From: Pseudomonadota bacterium
Lineage (GTDB): Bacteria; Pseudomonadota; Gammaproteobacteria; Steroidobacterales; Steroidobacteraceae
Assembly: GCA_016703895.1 (NCBI GenBank)
Contig: JADJBE010000003.1
Location: 248,001 to 312,000, forward strand
Length of the DNA: 64,000 nucleotides
Direction: 5' to 3'
The position numbers were made by a program, and so were the translations under genes. This document shows, piece after piece, positions 28,096 through 36,077 of the stretch; within the stretch, counting starts at the first letter, position 1; each line of letters opens with the position of its first letter. The notes under the pieces are model-generated. The model searched no databases, was not told the origin of the DNA, and worked only from the letters and a program-made list of their open reading frames with translations.

Positions 28096-28671
28096 TTGAA
28101 GCGCACGGCGATCATTGTGCGCGACATGGAACGCTCGCTGGCGTTCTACCGCGATGTTCTACGGATGAACGTCTGGGTGGAGGGTTCCGCTGGTGACGAG
28201 TTGCCGGCGCTGTACCAGCTACTCGGCATGCCGCCGTGCAAGACACGCTGGATCATCCTGCAATCGAACGATGTGGATTTTGGCATGGTAGGCCTGTTCG
28301 AACTGACCGATCCCTCGCCCGATGATGACACGCACCGCAACGTCGACCGTGCTAACCGCGGTGAGGCTTGCCTCGTGTTTCATACCGCCGACGTCGACGC
28401 CGTCTACGAGGGCGCGCGAGCGATGGGGCTCACAGTGCTATGTCCGCCGACCGTGTTGTCGATCGAGCAGCACGACGTGTCGTCCAAAGAGATGACGCTG
28501 CGCGATCCGAACGGCGTGCTGTGTAACTTCATCCAGAACCTGAAGAGCGGGTCGTTAGGCCTGTCGAATGACTTCCCGTGGGTGCGAAAGTCCGCCGCGC
28601 CAAGATCGAGCAAGGCGAGGGCTGCAGCCGGAGCCGCAAAGCGCAAGCACGCTGCCAAAGCTAGGCCCTGA
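28096..28671 (+). CDS. VOC family (glyoxalase-like) protein
   Basis: About 191 residues; VOC features KRTAIIVRDMERSLAFYRDV near the start, LVFHTADVDAVYEGARAMG and MTLRDPNGVLCNFIQ with the C-terminal metal-site region. A lysine/alanine-rich tail follows (SKARAAAGAAKRKHAAKARP). TTG 28096 has no ribosome-binding site. AGGAG at 28031-28035 points instead to TTG 28044, whose frame (DSPTKRARDAPICCHT) would join this one after a single-base shift near 28094, so the true gene probably starts at 28044. Confidence 0.72.
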   Translation: MKRTAIIVRDMERSLAFYRDVLRMNVWVEGSAGDELPALYQLLGMPPCKTRWIILQSNDVDFGMVGLFELTDPSPDDDTHRNVDRANRGEACLVFHTADVDAVYEGARAMGLTVLCPPTVLSIEQHDVSSKEMTLRDPNGVLCNFIQNLKSGSLGLSNDFPWVRKSAAPRSSKARAAAGAAKRKHAAKARP

Positions 28672-28750
28672 GTAATCAAGCAGGATCAAGGCGGCAAATT
28701 CAGCAGTTCTTGTAGTTTCTGTGCTGGACAGAAGCGCCTCCGTCGGATAG

Positions 28751-28762
28751 GTTACATGTAAC
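28751..28762. promoter_or_regulatory. Perfect palindrome upstream of the MazEF-like pair
   Basis: GTTACATGTAAC, 12 bp, ends two bases before the GAGGTGG ribosome-binding site and 11 bases before the antitoxin ATG. The position suits an autoregulatory operator of a toxin-antitoxin operon. Confidence 0.55.
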
Positions 28763-28773
28763 TGAGGTGGTCC

Positions 28774-29004
28774 ATGGCAAGCAATCCGTCGGCATCGCGC
28801 GATAAGGTTCGCGCACATCGGCAGCGTTTGCGGGAGCAAGGCCTGCGACCGGTGCAGATCTGGGTGCCGGATGTTAGAACACGCGCCTTTGCGCGCGCCG
28901 CACGTGAACAGTCTCGCTGTGTTGCTGCAAGTCGGTTTGCAGCTGCTGATCAAGCCTTCATTGATGCAATATCGGAGCCGATTGCTGGAGACGATAGCGT
29001 TTGA
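28774..29004 (+). CDS. MazE-like antitoxin (DUF3018 type)
   Basis: 76 residues. The segment RDKVRAHRQRLREQGLRPVQ followed by IWVPDVRT is the hallmark of the MazE-like antitoxins that precede PemK/MazF toxins in proteobacteria. Follows a strong GAGGTGG and a palindrome. Its TGA overlaps the toxin TTG (TTGA), so the two are co-translated. Expected to bind and neutralise the toxin and repress the operon. Confidence 0.85.
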   Translation: MASNPSASRDKVRAHRQRLREQGLRPVQIWVPDVRTRAFARAAREQSRCVAASRFAAADQAFIDAISEPIAGDDSV

Positions 29005-29333
29005 AGCGCGGCGAGATTTGGTCAGTGGCCGGTGGGTCGCAGTATTCCGGTAAGCCGCGACCGGCGGTGATCGTGCAAGACGACCACTTCCCAGATACTG
29101 AGTCTGTTGCGCTTTGCGCATTCACCACCGACCCGACTGAGGCGCCACTGATTCGCCTCGCAGTCGAACCAAGTGACACCAATAACTTGCGCAATCGCTG
29201 TCGATTGATGGTAGACAAGGTCACGACAGTCCACAGGCGACGCCTAGGCTACAAAATAGGCACTCTTGACGACGAAGATATCGCTCGGCTCAACCGGTCG
29301 ATGATGGTATTTCTCGGACTTGCCGGTAGGTAG
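29001..29333 (+). CDS. MazF/PemK-family endoribonuclease toxin
   Basis: 110 residues starting at TTG 29001 (KRGEIWSVAGGSQYSGKPRP). Family features: GEIW start, KPRPAVIVQDD with the catalytic-arginine region, VALCAFTTDP, the conserved LMVDKVTTVHRRRLG containing a threonine/serine used in RNA cleavage, and IGTLDDEDIARLNRSMMVFL. Sequence-specific mRNA interferase by family. Intact and paired with the antitoxin upstream. Confidence 0.92.
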   Translation: MKRGEIWSVAGGSQYSGKPRPAVIVQDDHFPDTESVALCAFTTDPTEAPLIRLAVEPSDTNNLRNRCRLMVDKVTTVHRRRLGYKIGTLDDEDIARLNRSMMVFLGLAGR

Positions 29334-29351
29334 CGACGGACTGACGGCAGG

Positions 29352-30860
29352 CTACGCGGCGCCATACTTCGGCAGCACGGGCGGGTCGATCGGAATGATC
29401 GTCGACTTGAGCTCGGTGAAAAACTCCAGACTCGCTTGCGGACCATCGCGGCCGATACCGGACTCGCGATATCCTCCAAAGGGCGCGCGCAGCTCGCGCA
29501 TCATCGGCGTGTTGACCCAAACGGTGCCGGCGCGGATCTCCCGCGAGCAGCGCATCACGGTGTTCACATCATCAGACCACACGTAGCTAACGAGACCAAA
29601 CTTTGAGCTGTTGGCGATCTGGATGGCCTCATTGAGCGAGCTGAAGGTAAGGAAGGTGGCGAACGGCCCGAAGATCTCTTCCTGGCAGACGCGCGAGTCG
29701 TTAGCAGGCGCCATCACGGCGGTCGGCTCCATGAAATAGCCCCGCCCAAAATCGACAGCGCGCTTGCCGCCTACCAGGAGCTTGGCCCCGTCGGCCTTGG
29801 CGACATCGACGTAACTGAGGACGCGTTCGAGGTGCGCTTTGAACGCAAGTGGCCCGACTTCGGTGGTGGCTAGCAACGGATCGCCGAGGCGGATCTTCTG
29901 CGCCCGCGCAACGAAACGCTCGATGAACTGCTTGGCGATCTTCTCGTGCACCAGGATGCGCGAGCCAGCCAGGCACTGCTGGCCGTTGTTCCCAAAAATC
30001 CCGGCCAGCGCGCCGTCCAGCGCGCGATCAATACTGGCGGAATCGAAAATCATATTGGCCGACTTGCCGCCCAGCTCCAGTGCCACGGGCTTGAGATTCC
30101 TGCCAGCCGTCGCGGCGATCGACCGGGCGGTGGTGGTGCCGCCGGTGAAGCCGACCATGTCGACGTCGGGATGACTGATGAGCGCGTTGCCGGTCACCGG
30201 TCCGCGGCCGTTGACGAGGTTCACAACCCCGGGAGGCAGACCCGCTTCGTGGAAAATCTCGACCATGCGCCGGATCGACAGCGGCGTGTACTCCGAGGGC
30301 TTCAGGACGCAGGTGTTGCCCCAGGGTATGCACGTCGCGACGCGCATCGACGCCAGCGCCAGTGGCGCGTTCCACGGCGCGATCAGTGCCGCTACACCCT
30401 TGGGTTCGCGCGTCACGTAGGTGAGGTAGCCCTTGGTCTGCGTGTAGGTCTCGCCATGGACATTGCTGGCGACTTCCGCAAAGAATTCGAAGTTGCGCGC
30501 CATCCGCTGCACGTGGCCGCGCACGCTCTGCAGCGGCAGGCCCACGTTCAGACATTCGAGGTAGGCTAGTTCTTCACTGTGCTTGCGCAGATGATCGCGG
30601 ATCGAATAGAGAATGTCCTTGCGATCGTTGATGTCCATGTGCGGCCACGGACCGCTGTCGAATGCACGTCGCGCTGCTTTTACCGCTCGATCGACTTCCC
30701 CCGCGTCCGCTTCGCGTAACTGGCTGATCGTTTCCTCGTTGGTCGGGTTGATGACCGGAATGTCGGTGCCTTTGGCGCCGAGTTTGACACCCTCACCGTC
30801 GATGATGCTGGTGACATGAGAATTGACGGTATGTGATTTCTGTGCGACTGCGGCATTCAT
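29352..30860 (-). CDS. NAD(P)-dependent aldehyde dehydrogenase
   Basis: 502 residues. Catalytic cysteine in GNNGQQCLAGSRILVHE and glutamate in VALELGGKSANMIF; cofactor loop VGFTGGTTTARSIAATAG; APWNAPLALA in the N-terminal domain. Similar in layout to HpaE-like (5-carboxymethyl-2-hydroxymuconate semialdehyde) and betaine-aldehyde dehydrogenases. It is separated from the convergent toxin gene by 18 bases and lies downstream of the methyltransferase on the same strand, 77 bases apart. Would oxidise an aldehyde intermediate of the local pathway. Confidence 0.93.
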   Translation of the reverse strand: MNAAVAQKSHTVNSHVTSIIDGEGVKLGAKGTDIPVINPTNEETISQLREADAGEVDRAVKAARRAFDSGPWPHMDINDRKDILYSIRDHLRKHSEELAYLECLNVGLPLQSVRGHVQRMARNFEFFAEVASNVHGETYTQTKGYLTYVTREPKGVAALIAPWNAPLALASMRVATCIPWGNTCVLKPSEYTPLSIRRMVEIFHEAGLPPGVVNLVNGRGPVTGNALISHPDVDMVGFTGGTTTARSIAATAGRNLKPVALELGGKSANMIFDSASIDRALDGALAGIFGNNGQQCLAGSRILVHEKIAKQFIERFVARAQKIRLGDPLLATTEVGPLAFKAHLERVLSYVDVAKADGAKLLVGGKRAVDFGRGYFMEPTAVMAPANDSRVCQEEIFGPFATFLTFSSLNEAIQIANSSKFGLVSYVWSDDVNTVMRCSREIRAGTVWVNTPMMRELRAPFGGYRESGIGRDGPQASLEFFTELKSTIIPIDPPVLPKYGAA

Positions 30861-30937
30861 GAGCTGGTGCGGTTGTCCTGCGAGATCAAGTTGTTAGACG
30901 GGGGCTACGTTGGGTGGGCGCTACGCGGCGCGGGTCA

Positions 30938-32065
30938 TCAAGCCGCTGGCTTCGTGATCACGGTGACGAACCAAGGTAGACTCTGCGTCGCCTGCGGCAG
31001 GTTGCCGACGTAGACCTGGGCGTCGGGAATGCCAGCGCCCTTGGCGTCGGCGGCGAGATCCGCGCTGGCGTAGACTTCCCAGTACGGCTCGTTGTTGTTG
31101 AGCGTGTCCCAGGAGAATTCGAACTTCTGGAATTCAGACAGGCCCTTGAATTGCAACGGCACGTCCTGATGGACGCCAACGCCACCCGGAGCCAGCATCC
31201 GCCAGGTTTCCTTCAGCATGCCGCGCCGTGTGCTGTCCGGGATCTCGTGCATCATGTTGTGCGACACGATCAAATCGAAGTAGCCGTCCGGAAACTTCGT
31301 ATCAGCCGCGTCGCGCTGATGAAAATGCACCCGCGCCCCTAACGACTCGGCCCGCGCATGGGCATAGCGGAGCATGCCGGGGGCGACGTCGATCGCGTGC
31401 ACCTCAGCAGCGGGGAACTCGAGCGCATACGGCACGCTGGCGGAGCCTGCCGAGCAACCCATGTCGAGAATGCGCTTCGGCTTCAACTGCGGGAACTTCT
31501 CCGCGAGAAACCGCTGCACGTGGGCGGCCTTGCTGTCGTGTTTGCCAAGACCCTGGCCAAACGCATACAAATTGCCACCGACTTCATACAGCACACCCGC
31601 GGCCACGTCGTCCGGGTTGCGATCGAGCATGTAGCCGCCGGTCTGCAAGTGGATGTCGAGGTTGGCCACGCCGCGCGGCGCCTGCACGGTGGAGTCCAGT
31701 TCAAGGCTGCCGCGCTGTTTGGCCGGCTGGGTGAGTTTCGCAGCCTGGCTCTGCAAGCGCTCGCTGTCGCGTGCCACCACGTCGGCGACCGAGGTCCACA
31801 TCAATTCCTGCGCCGAGCGGTGCAGCGTGGACCAGGACCGGTAAGCGGGATGCGCGTACATGGCGGTGCGGATACTGTCGCGGTCGTCTGGCAGCTTACC
31901 AATCTTGCTGGCGGCGTCCGGCGCGACGACGTCCTCGAACAATTGCTTATTGGTGCTGCGGACCGTCCGACTCAGCCCTTGCTTGAGGGCCACGACGAAC
32001 TGCTGACGCGCCACATCGTCGTGGGCGGATTGAGGCAACATATCGTGTTGGACGCTGCGGACCAT
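30938..32065 (-). CDS. SAM-dependent methyltransferase with extra N-terminal domain
   Basis: 375 residues from ATG 32065, chosen because AGGAG precedes it. Residues about 1-150 form a domain of unknown function that is also found at the start of the partial gene at 1-234. The C-terminal class I methyltransferase domain has motif I ILDMGCSAGSASVPYA, the acidic strand VHAIDVAPGMLRYA, YFDLIVSHNMMHEI and MLKETWRMLAPGG. Probably O- or C-methylates a small molecule. Divergent from the UbiD gene, so a shared promoter region (32066-32191) is likely. Confidence 0.85.
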   Translation of the reverse strand: MVRSVQHDMLPQSAHDDVARQQFVVALKQGLSRTVRSTNKQLFEDVVAPDAASKIGKLPDDRDSIRTAMYAHPAYRSWSTLHRSAQELMWTSVADVVARDSERLQSQAAKLTQPAKQRGSLELDSTVQAPRGVANLDIHLQTGGYMLDRNPDDVAAGVLYEVGGNLYAFGQGLGKHDSKAAHVQRFLAEKFPQLKPKRILDMGCSAGSASVPYALEFPAAEVHAIDVAPGMLRYAHARAESLGARVHFHQRDAADTKFPDGYFDLIVSHNMMHEIPDSTRRGMLKETWRMLAPGGVGVHQDVPLQFKGLSEFQKFEFSWDTLNNNEPYWEVYASADLAADAKGAGIPDAQVYVGNLPQATQSLPWFVTVITKPAA

Positions 32066-32191
32066 GGCTTGCTCCTGAAGAAGATCGACGGGCAGGAAAG
32101 ACTCAATCCTGAGCGGGCAGTCGGCCTGCGTCAATGGTACGGCGGCCTGTAGGCCCTTCACAGCAGATTGTCATATCCATATGATGTCTTG

Positions 32192-33619
32192 ATGCGCGAC
32201 CTGCGGACATTTCTCGACGCCCACCAAAGTCAGACCTGGCGCCTGCCCAGCAAGATGTCCGCGCGCCACGAGCTCACCGCGCTTCAGCACGCGCTCGATG
32301 CACGCCAGCAGTTCCCGATCCTCTATGCGGCGCAACTCCAGGGCGTCGGCGGGCAGGCGACGACGATGCCGCTGGTCACCAATCTCACCGCGAGTCGCAT
32401 CCTCACGGCGCAAGCGCTCGGCATCGCCGATCATCGTGCGACCGCCGAGTGGTTTGCAGCGCGCACGGCTGCCGGTATTGCGCCGCGTGTCGTCGCGCGA
32501 GCCGAGGCACCCGTGCAGCAAGTCGTGCAGCAGGGCGGCCAGGCAGATTTGCTGCAGCTACCGCTGACCGTGCAGCATGAACTCGAGCCGGGCCCCTATC
32601 TCACGGCAGCCCACGCCACGACGTTCGATCCAGACACCGGCATTGATAACACCGCCATCCAGCGCTGCTGGGTCAAAGCACCGCGGCGGATGACGTATTT
32701 CCCCTATCCGACCACGCACAACGCGCGCAACCTGCGCAAGTTCTGGGCCAAAGGCGAGGCCGCGCCAGTGGCGTTCTGGATCGGCCACCATCCGGCCGTG
32801 TTGTTAGGCACGCAGGCGAAGCTGAAATACCCCGAGAGCCATTGGGTGGCGGCGGGCGGCGTGTTAGGCGAGGCGCTGCGCGTGGTCCCCTCCGTGACCC
32901 ACGGCGAGCAGATCATGGTGCCGGCCGATGCTGAGATCGTGATCGAGGGCTTCGTGCCGCCGGGGCAGTTCTCGGCCGACGGGCCGTTTGGCGAATACAC
33001 GGGCTATCTTGGCGCGCAGGTGCAGGCGCCGATCTGCGAGATCAGCTGCATCACGCGCCGCAGCGACGCCATCTACCACGACTATGCCTCCGGCCTCACC
33101 GACATGCTGGTGCCCGACAACATGGCGATGGAAGGTAAGGTCTACTCGCTCGTCAAAGCGGTGGCACCCTCGCTGCGCAATGTCTACGTGCCGGCCTCCG
33201 GACGACGCTTCCACGCCTGGCTGCAGTTCGAGAACCCCGCACGCGGCGAAGTGCGCGATGCGCTCACCGCTGCGCTCGCCTATCGCCGTCTGAAGACCGT
33301 GGTCGCAGTCGATGAGGATGTGGATATTTTCAACACCGAGTCGGTCATGTGGGCGCTGGCCACGCGCGTGCAATGGGCGCGCGACTCGATCGTGATCGAC
33401 GGTCTGTCGGGCTCGAACCTCGACCCGTCGATGCAGGCGGGCGCGCAGACCGTCTCCAAGATTGGCATCGACGCCACACTGCCGCCGCCACCGCGGCCGA
33501 ATGCGCCGCGCGCCGTCGCGCCTGTTGCCACCGTGCCCGCCGCTGCCAGTGAGCGGGCGCAGCAGTTGTTAGCCGAGCTGGCTACCACACCAGCCGCCAA
33601 TCAATGGCCACGAGTCTGA
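32192..33619 (+). CDS. UbiD-family prenylated-FMN decarboxylase
   Basis: About 475 residues from ATG 32192 (MRDLRTFLDAHQ); TTG 32168 is an in-frame alternative. Family features: GPYLTAAHATTFDPDTGIDN (cofactor loop), ESHWVAAGGVLGEALRVVPS, and DAEIVIEGFVPPGQF followed by SADGPFGEYTGYLG. The last contains the second active-site glutamate; the first residue of the usual EGPFGE is aspartate here. Decarboxylates or carboxylates an aromatic or alpha,beta-unsaturated acid with prFMN, which needs a UbiX product made elsewhere. First gene of the long plus operon. Confidence 0.92.
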   Translation: MRDLRTFLDAHQSQTWRLPSKMSARHELTALQHALDARQQFPILYAAQLQGVGGQATTMPLVTNLTASRILTAQALGIADHRATAEWFAARTAAGIAPRVVARAEAPVQQVVQQGGQADLLQLPLTVQHELEPGPYLTAAHATTFDPDTGIDNTAIQRCWVKAPRRMTYFPYPTTHNARNLRKFWAKGEAAPVAFWIGHHPAVLLGTQAKLKYPESHWVAAGGVLGEALRVVPSVTHGEQIMVPADAEIVIEGFVPPGQFSADGPFGEYTGYLGAQVQAPICEISCITRRSDAIYHDYASGLTDMLVPDNMAMEGKVYSLVKAVAPSLRNVYVPASGRRFHAWLQFENPARGEVRDALTAALAYRRLKTVVAVDEDVDIFNTESVMWALATRVQWARDSIVIDGLSGSNLDPSMQAGAQTVSKIGIDATLPPPPRPNAPRAVAPVATVPAAASERAQQLLAELATTPAANQWPRV

Positions 33620-33807
33620 GCCCGATGCCGAACACGATCCGCGACAATCCCGGTCCTGCCCACGAAAAGCGCGGCAACGCCGTGTGGGTGGAGTGCAGCG
33701 CCTGCAAGACCTGGTTCCCGGTCAGCGCTATGATGCAGCGACCGGGCGCGGCACCCACCTGTTGTCCCCATTGTCACCATGAAGAGCAGCTAGTAGCTGG
33801 GAGTTAG
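33604..33807 (+). CDS. Small zinc-ribbon protein, probable UbiD partner
   Basis: 67 residues (or 60 from ATG 33625). CSAC at about residue 32 and CCPHCH near 54 give two CxxC knuckles of a zinc ribbon. It overlaps the UbiD gene by 16 bases. Vanillate- and hydroxyarylate-type decarboxylase operons carry a similarly small cysteine-rich subunit (VdcD/ShdD), so I infer an accessory subunit of the UbiD enzyme; sequence similarity to VdcD itself is not clear enough to name it. Confidence 0.7.
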   Translation: MATSLSPMPNTIRDNPGPAHEKRGNAVWVECSACKTWFPVSAMMQRPGAAPTCCPHCHHEEQLVAGS

Positions 33808-33810
33808 ACT

Positions 33811-34524
33811 ATGACCGACCATCCAACATCCAAATTCTCCAAGGCGCTGGAGGCCGCGCGCCAGCCGCAACACGGTGGCGGCCATCCCTTCAGCCGCGCC
33901 TGGGCCGCGGGCGAGCTGAGCCGCGCCCAGCTCGGTGAGTGGGCCATCCAGCACTTCTACTCCATCGATCCGATCCCGCAGCAGTTTGCGCAGCTCTATG
34001 CGCGCCTGCCGGATCTCGATGCGCGCCAGCATCTGCTTGAGAACCTCCTGGGCGAAGAAATGCCTGGCAAGCCCGGCAAGCGCCACCCGGACCTGCTGCG
34101 CAAGTTTGGCCGTGCCTGCGGCGTCTCCGACGAGCGCATGCACAAGGCGGAAGAGAACAACGAGATCCTGCCCACCACCCGTGCGATGCGCGCCTGGATC
34201 TGGGAACTCTCCGGCATCCGCCATCTGTCTGAAGCCTGCGCCGGCATTATGGTGGCGCTCGAAGGCCAGTTGCCCACGCTGTATCCCAAGTACGTCGAGT
34301 CGATGCGCAAGATGGGTTTTACCGACGATGACATGGAGTTCTTCCATGTGCATATCGAAGGCGACACCGAGCATGCCCACGTCGGTCTCGAGTTGACCGA
34401 GCGCTATGCCACGTCGCCCGAGCTGCAGGAACGCGCCATTGCCGCCGTTCGCGCGTCGGCTTCGATGCGCTACGCGATGCTCGACGGCATCCATGCCAAG
34501 CTCGTGCTGAAGCATGCCGCCTGA
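33811..34524 (+). CDS. Haem-oxygenase-like diiron protein (PqqC/TenA/CADD superfamily)
   Basis: 237 residues, all-helical. Candidate metal ligands are E77/E82 (HLLENLLGEEMPG), H92 (RHPDLLRKFG), E151 (MVALEGQLPTLYPKY) and HxxxDxxH (H181, D185, H188 in FFHVHIEGDTEHAH). This arrangement matches haem-oxygenase-like diiron oxygenases rather than cofactor-free PqqC. Such enzymes cleave C-C bonds or hydroxylate amino or fatty acids. It lies three bases after the zinc-ribbon gene and overlaps the SDR gene by 11 bases. Acts presumably on the UbiD substrate or product. Confidence 0.82.
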   Translation: MTDHPTSKFSKALEAARQPQHGGGHPFSRAWAAGELSRAQLGEWAIQHFYSIDPIPQQFAQLYARLPDLDARQHLLENLLGEEMPGKPGKRHPDLLRKFGRACGVSDERMHKAEENNEILPTTRAMRAWIWELSGIRHLSEACAGIMVALEGQLPTLYPKYVESMRKMGFTDDDMEFFHVHIEGDTEHAHVGLELTERYATSPELQERAIAAVRASASMRYAMLDGIHAKLVLKHAA

Positions 34525-35260
34525 AGTCAGCGGCAGTCCTGCCAACCGCCCGGTGGCTTTCGTCACCGGCGCGGCCGGCGGGATTGGCAAGGCGGTCGTT
34601 AGTCGGCTGCGCCAGCGCGGCGTGCGCGTGTACGCCACTGACGTTGCGCTGGCGGCCATCCCCTGCACGGAGTCAGACTTCGCCGCGGCCAGCCTCGATG
34701 TCACCGATGAGGCGGCCGTCCGGGCGGCCGTCGCGGCGTGCATTCAGCAGTTTGGCCGGCTCGACCATGTCGTCCATCTGGCCGGCAAGGGCGGCGTAGG
34801 CCCGCTCACCGAGGTGCAGCTCGCCGAGTGGCGTGAGTTGTTAGCCATCAACCTCGACTCGGCGTTTCTCATGGCTAAGTACACCGCGGCAGCGTTGACC
34901 GCCAGCCGCGGCACGCTCACGCTGATGGCATCCACCAATGCCCTGAACGGCGGCAGCGCGCTGTCGGGCCCTGCCTATGCGGTCGCCAAGGCGGGCATCA
35001 TCAATCTCACCCGCTATCTCGCTAAGGAATGGGCGCCGCATCGCATCCGCGTGAACTGTCTTGCACCGGGCCCGATCGACACGCCCATGGTCGGGCGCTT
35101 CGATGCCGCGACGCGTGCCAAACTGATCGAGTCTGTGCCACTGAAGCGGCTGGGGCTGGCGCAGGAAGTTGCCGCCGCCGTCGATTTTTTGACCAGCGAT
35201 GGCGCGGGCTACATGACCGGCACCGTGATGAACATCAGCGGCGGCGTGGTGCTCGACTAG
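34514..35260 (+). CDS. Short-chain dehydrogenase/reductase
   Basis: 248 residues, classical SDR. TGAAGGIGKAV for the cofactor, DVALA acidic end of strand 2 suggesting NAD, HLAGKGG in place of NNAG, LMASTNALNGGSALSGPAYA followed by VAKAG giving the YxxxK active site, and PGPIDTPMVG. Ends with the typical NISGGVVLD. Starts inside the 3' end of the diiron gene and stops two bases before the regulator's ATG, so it is cotranscribed. Likely oxidises or reduces a hydroxy/keto intermediate. Confidence 0.93.
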   Translation: MPPEVSGSPANRPVAFVTGAAGGIGKAVVSRLRQRGVRVYATDVALAAIPCTESDFAAASLDVTDEAAVRAAVAACIQQFGRLDHVVHLAGKGGVGPLTEVQLAEWRELLAINLDSAFLMAKYTAAALTASRGTLTLMASTNALNGGSALSGPAYAVAKAGIINLTRYLAKEWAPHRIRVNCLAPGPIDTPMVGRFDAATRAKLIESVPLKRLGLAQEVAAAVDFLTSDGAGYMTGTVMNISGGVVLD

Positions 35261-35262
35261 TC

Positions 35263-36075
35263 ATGGCAACCGCAGTCGCACGCGAGCGCGCCAACCGAGT
35301 CGTTAGACCCAAGGCGGCCGCGCTGAAGTCCGCGGCACCGCGCTACCACCAGGTTTACGTGGGTATCCGCGCCTGGGTGCGCGACGGCACCTACCGACCC
35401 GGACAGCAGATCCCGACCGAGGCGGAGCTGTGTGACGCGTTCAAGGTATCGCGGATTACCGTGCGCAAGGCCGTTGACGAACTGGTGCGGGAAGGCTGGC
35501 TGGTGCGCGAACAAGGCCGTGGCACCTTCGTCGCCATGATCGCCGCACGGGCCGCGGCCTCGGTGGACCTGGCCGAGGCACTGCACTATGTTGCCGATTT
35601 GGGTGCGGTCACCCAGGTGCGCGACGTGCACAGTGCGCAAGTCGTGCCGGACGAAGAAACGCGAGCCGCGCTCGGACTCGCCGACGGCGAACGCGTCCAG
35701 CGCGAATCCCATGTTCGCCTGCTGCGCGGGGCGCCGCTCGGGCGGATCAACACGTTCGTGCCGCTCGATATCGCCGCACGAGTCGAGCGACTGTCGGACA
35801 AGGGCGTGCCCATGTTCGAGCTGTTGCGGCGGGCTGGCGTGCAGGTGGGCGAGGCCGAGCAGTGGATCGGCGCGACGCTCGCCAGTGTCGAGTCAGCCAA
35901 AGCGCTGGCCATCGAGGTGGGTGCGCCGGTGTTAAAGCTCGTGCGCGTCGTGTTCGACACCCGTGGCCGCGCGGTGGAGCGCGTCGTTGCCGAGTACCGC
36001 GCCGAGGCATACGTGTATCGTATGCGCCTGGCACCGTCAGCCGTGCGCCGTCCAAGTCAGCCCAAGGCACATTAG
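35263..36075 (+). CDS. GntR-family regulator, HutC/UTRA type
   Basis: 270 residues from ATG 35263. N-terminal winged helix: QVYVGIRAWVRDGTYRPGQQ then IPTEAELCDAFKVSRITVRK, the GntR signature. The C-terminal UTRA ligand domain spans about residues 105-260 (ERVQRESHVRLLRGAPLGRI, RVVAEYRAEAYVYRMRL). Embedded in the operon rather than at its head, so it probably controls this operon in response to its substrate. Its operator was not identified. Confidence 0.92.
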   Translation: MATAVARERANRVVRPKAAALKSAAPRYHQVYVGIRAWVRDGTYRPGQQIPTEAELCDAFKVSRITVRKAVDELVREGWLVREQGRGTFVAMIAARAAASVDLAEALHYVADLGAVTQVRDVHSAQVVPDEETRAALGLADGERVQRESHVRLLRGAPLGRINTFVPLDIAARVERLSDKGVPMFELLRRAGVQVGEAEQWIGATLASVESAKALAIEVGAPVLKLVRVVFDTRGRAVERVVAEYRAEAYVYRMRLAPSAVRRPSQPKAH

Positions 36076-36077
36076 TC

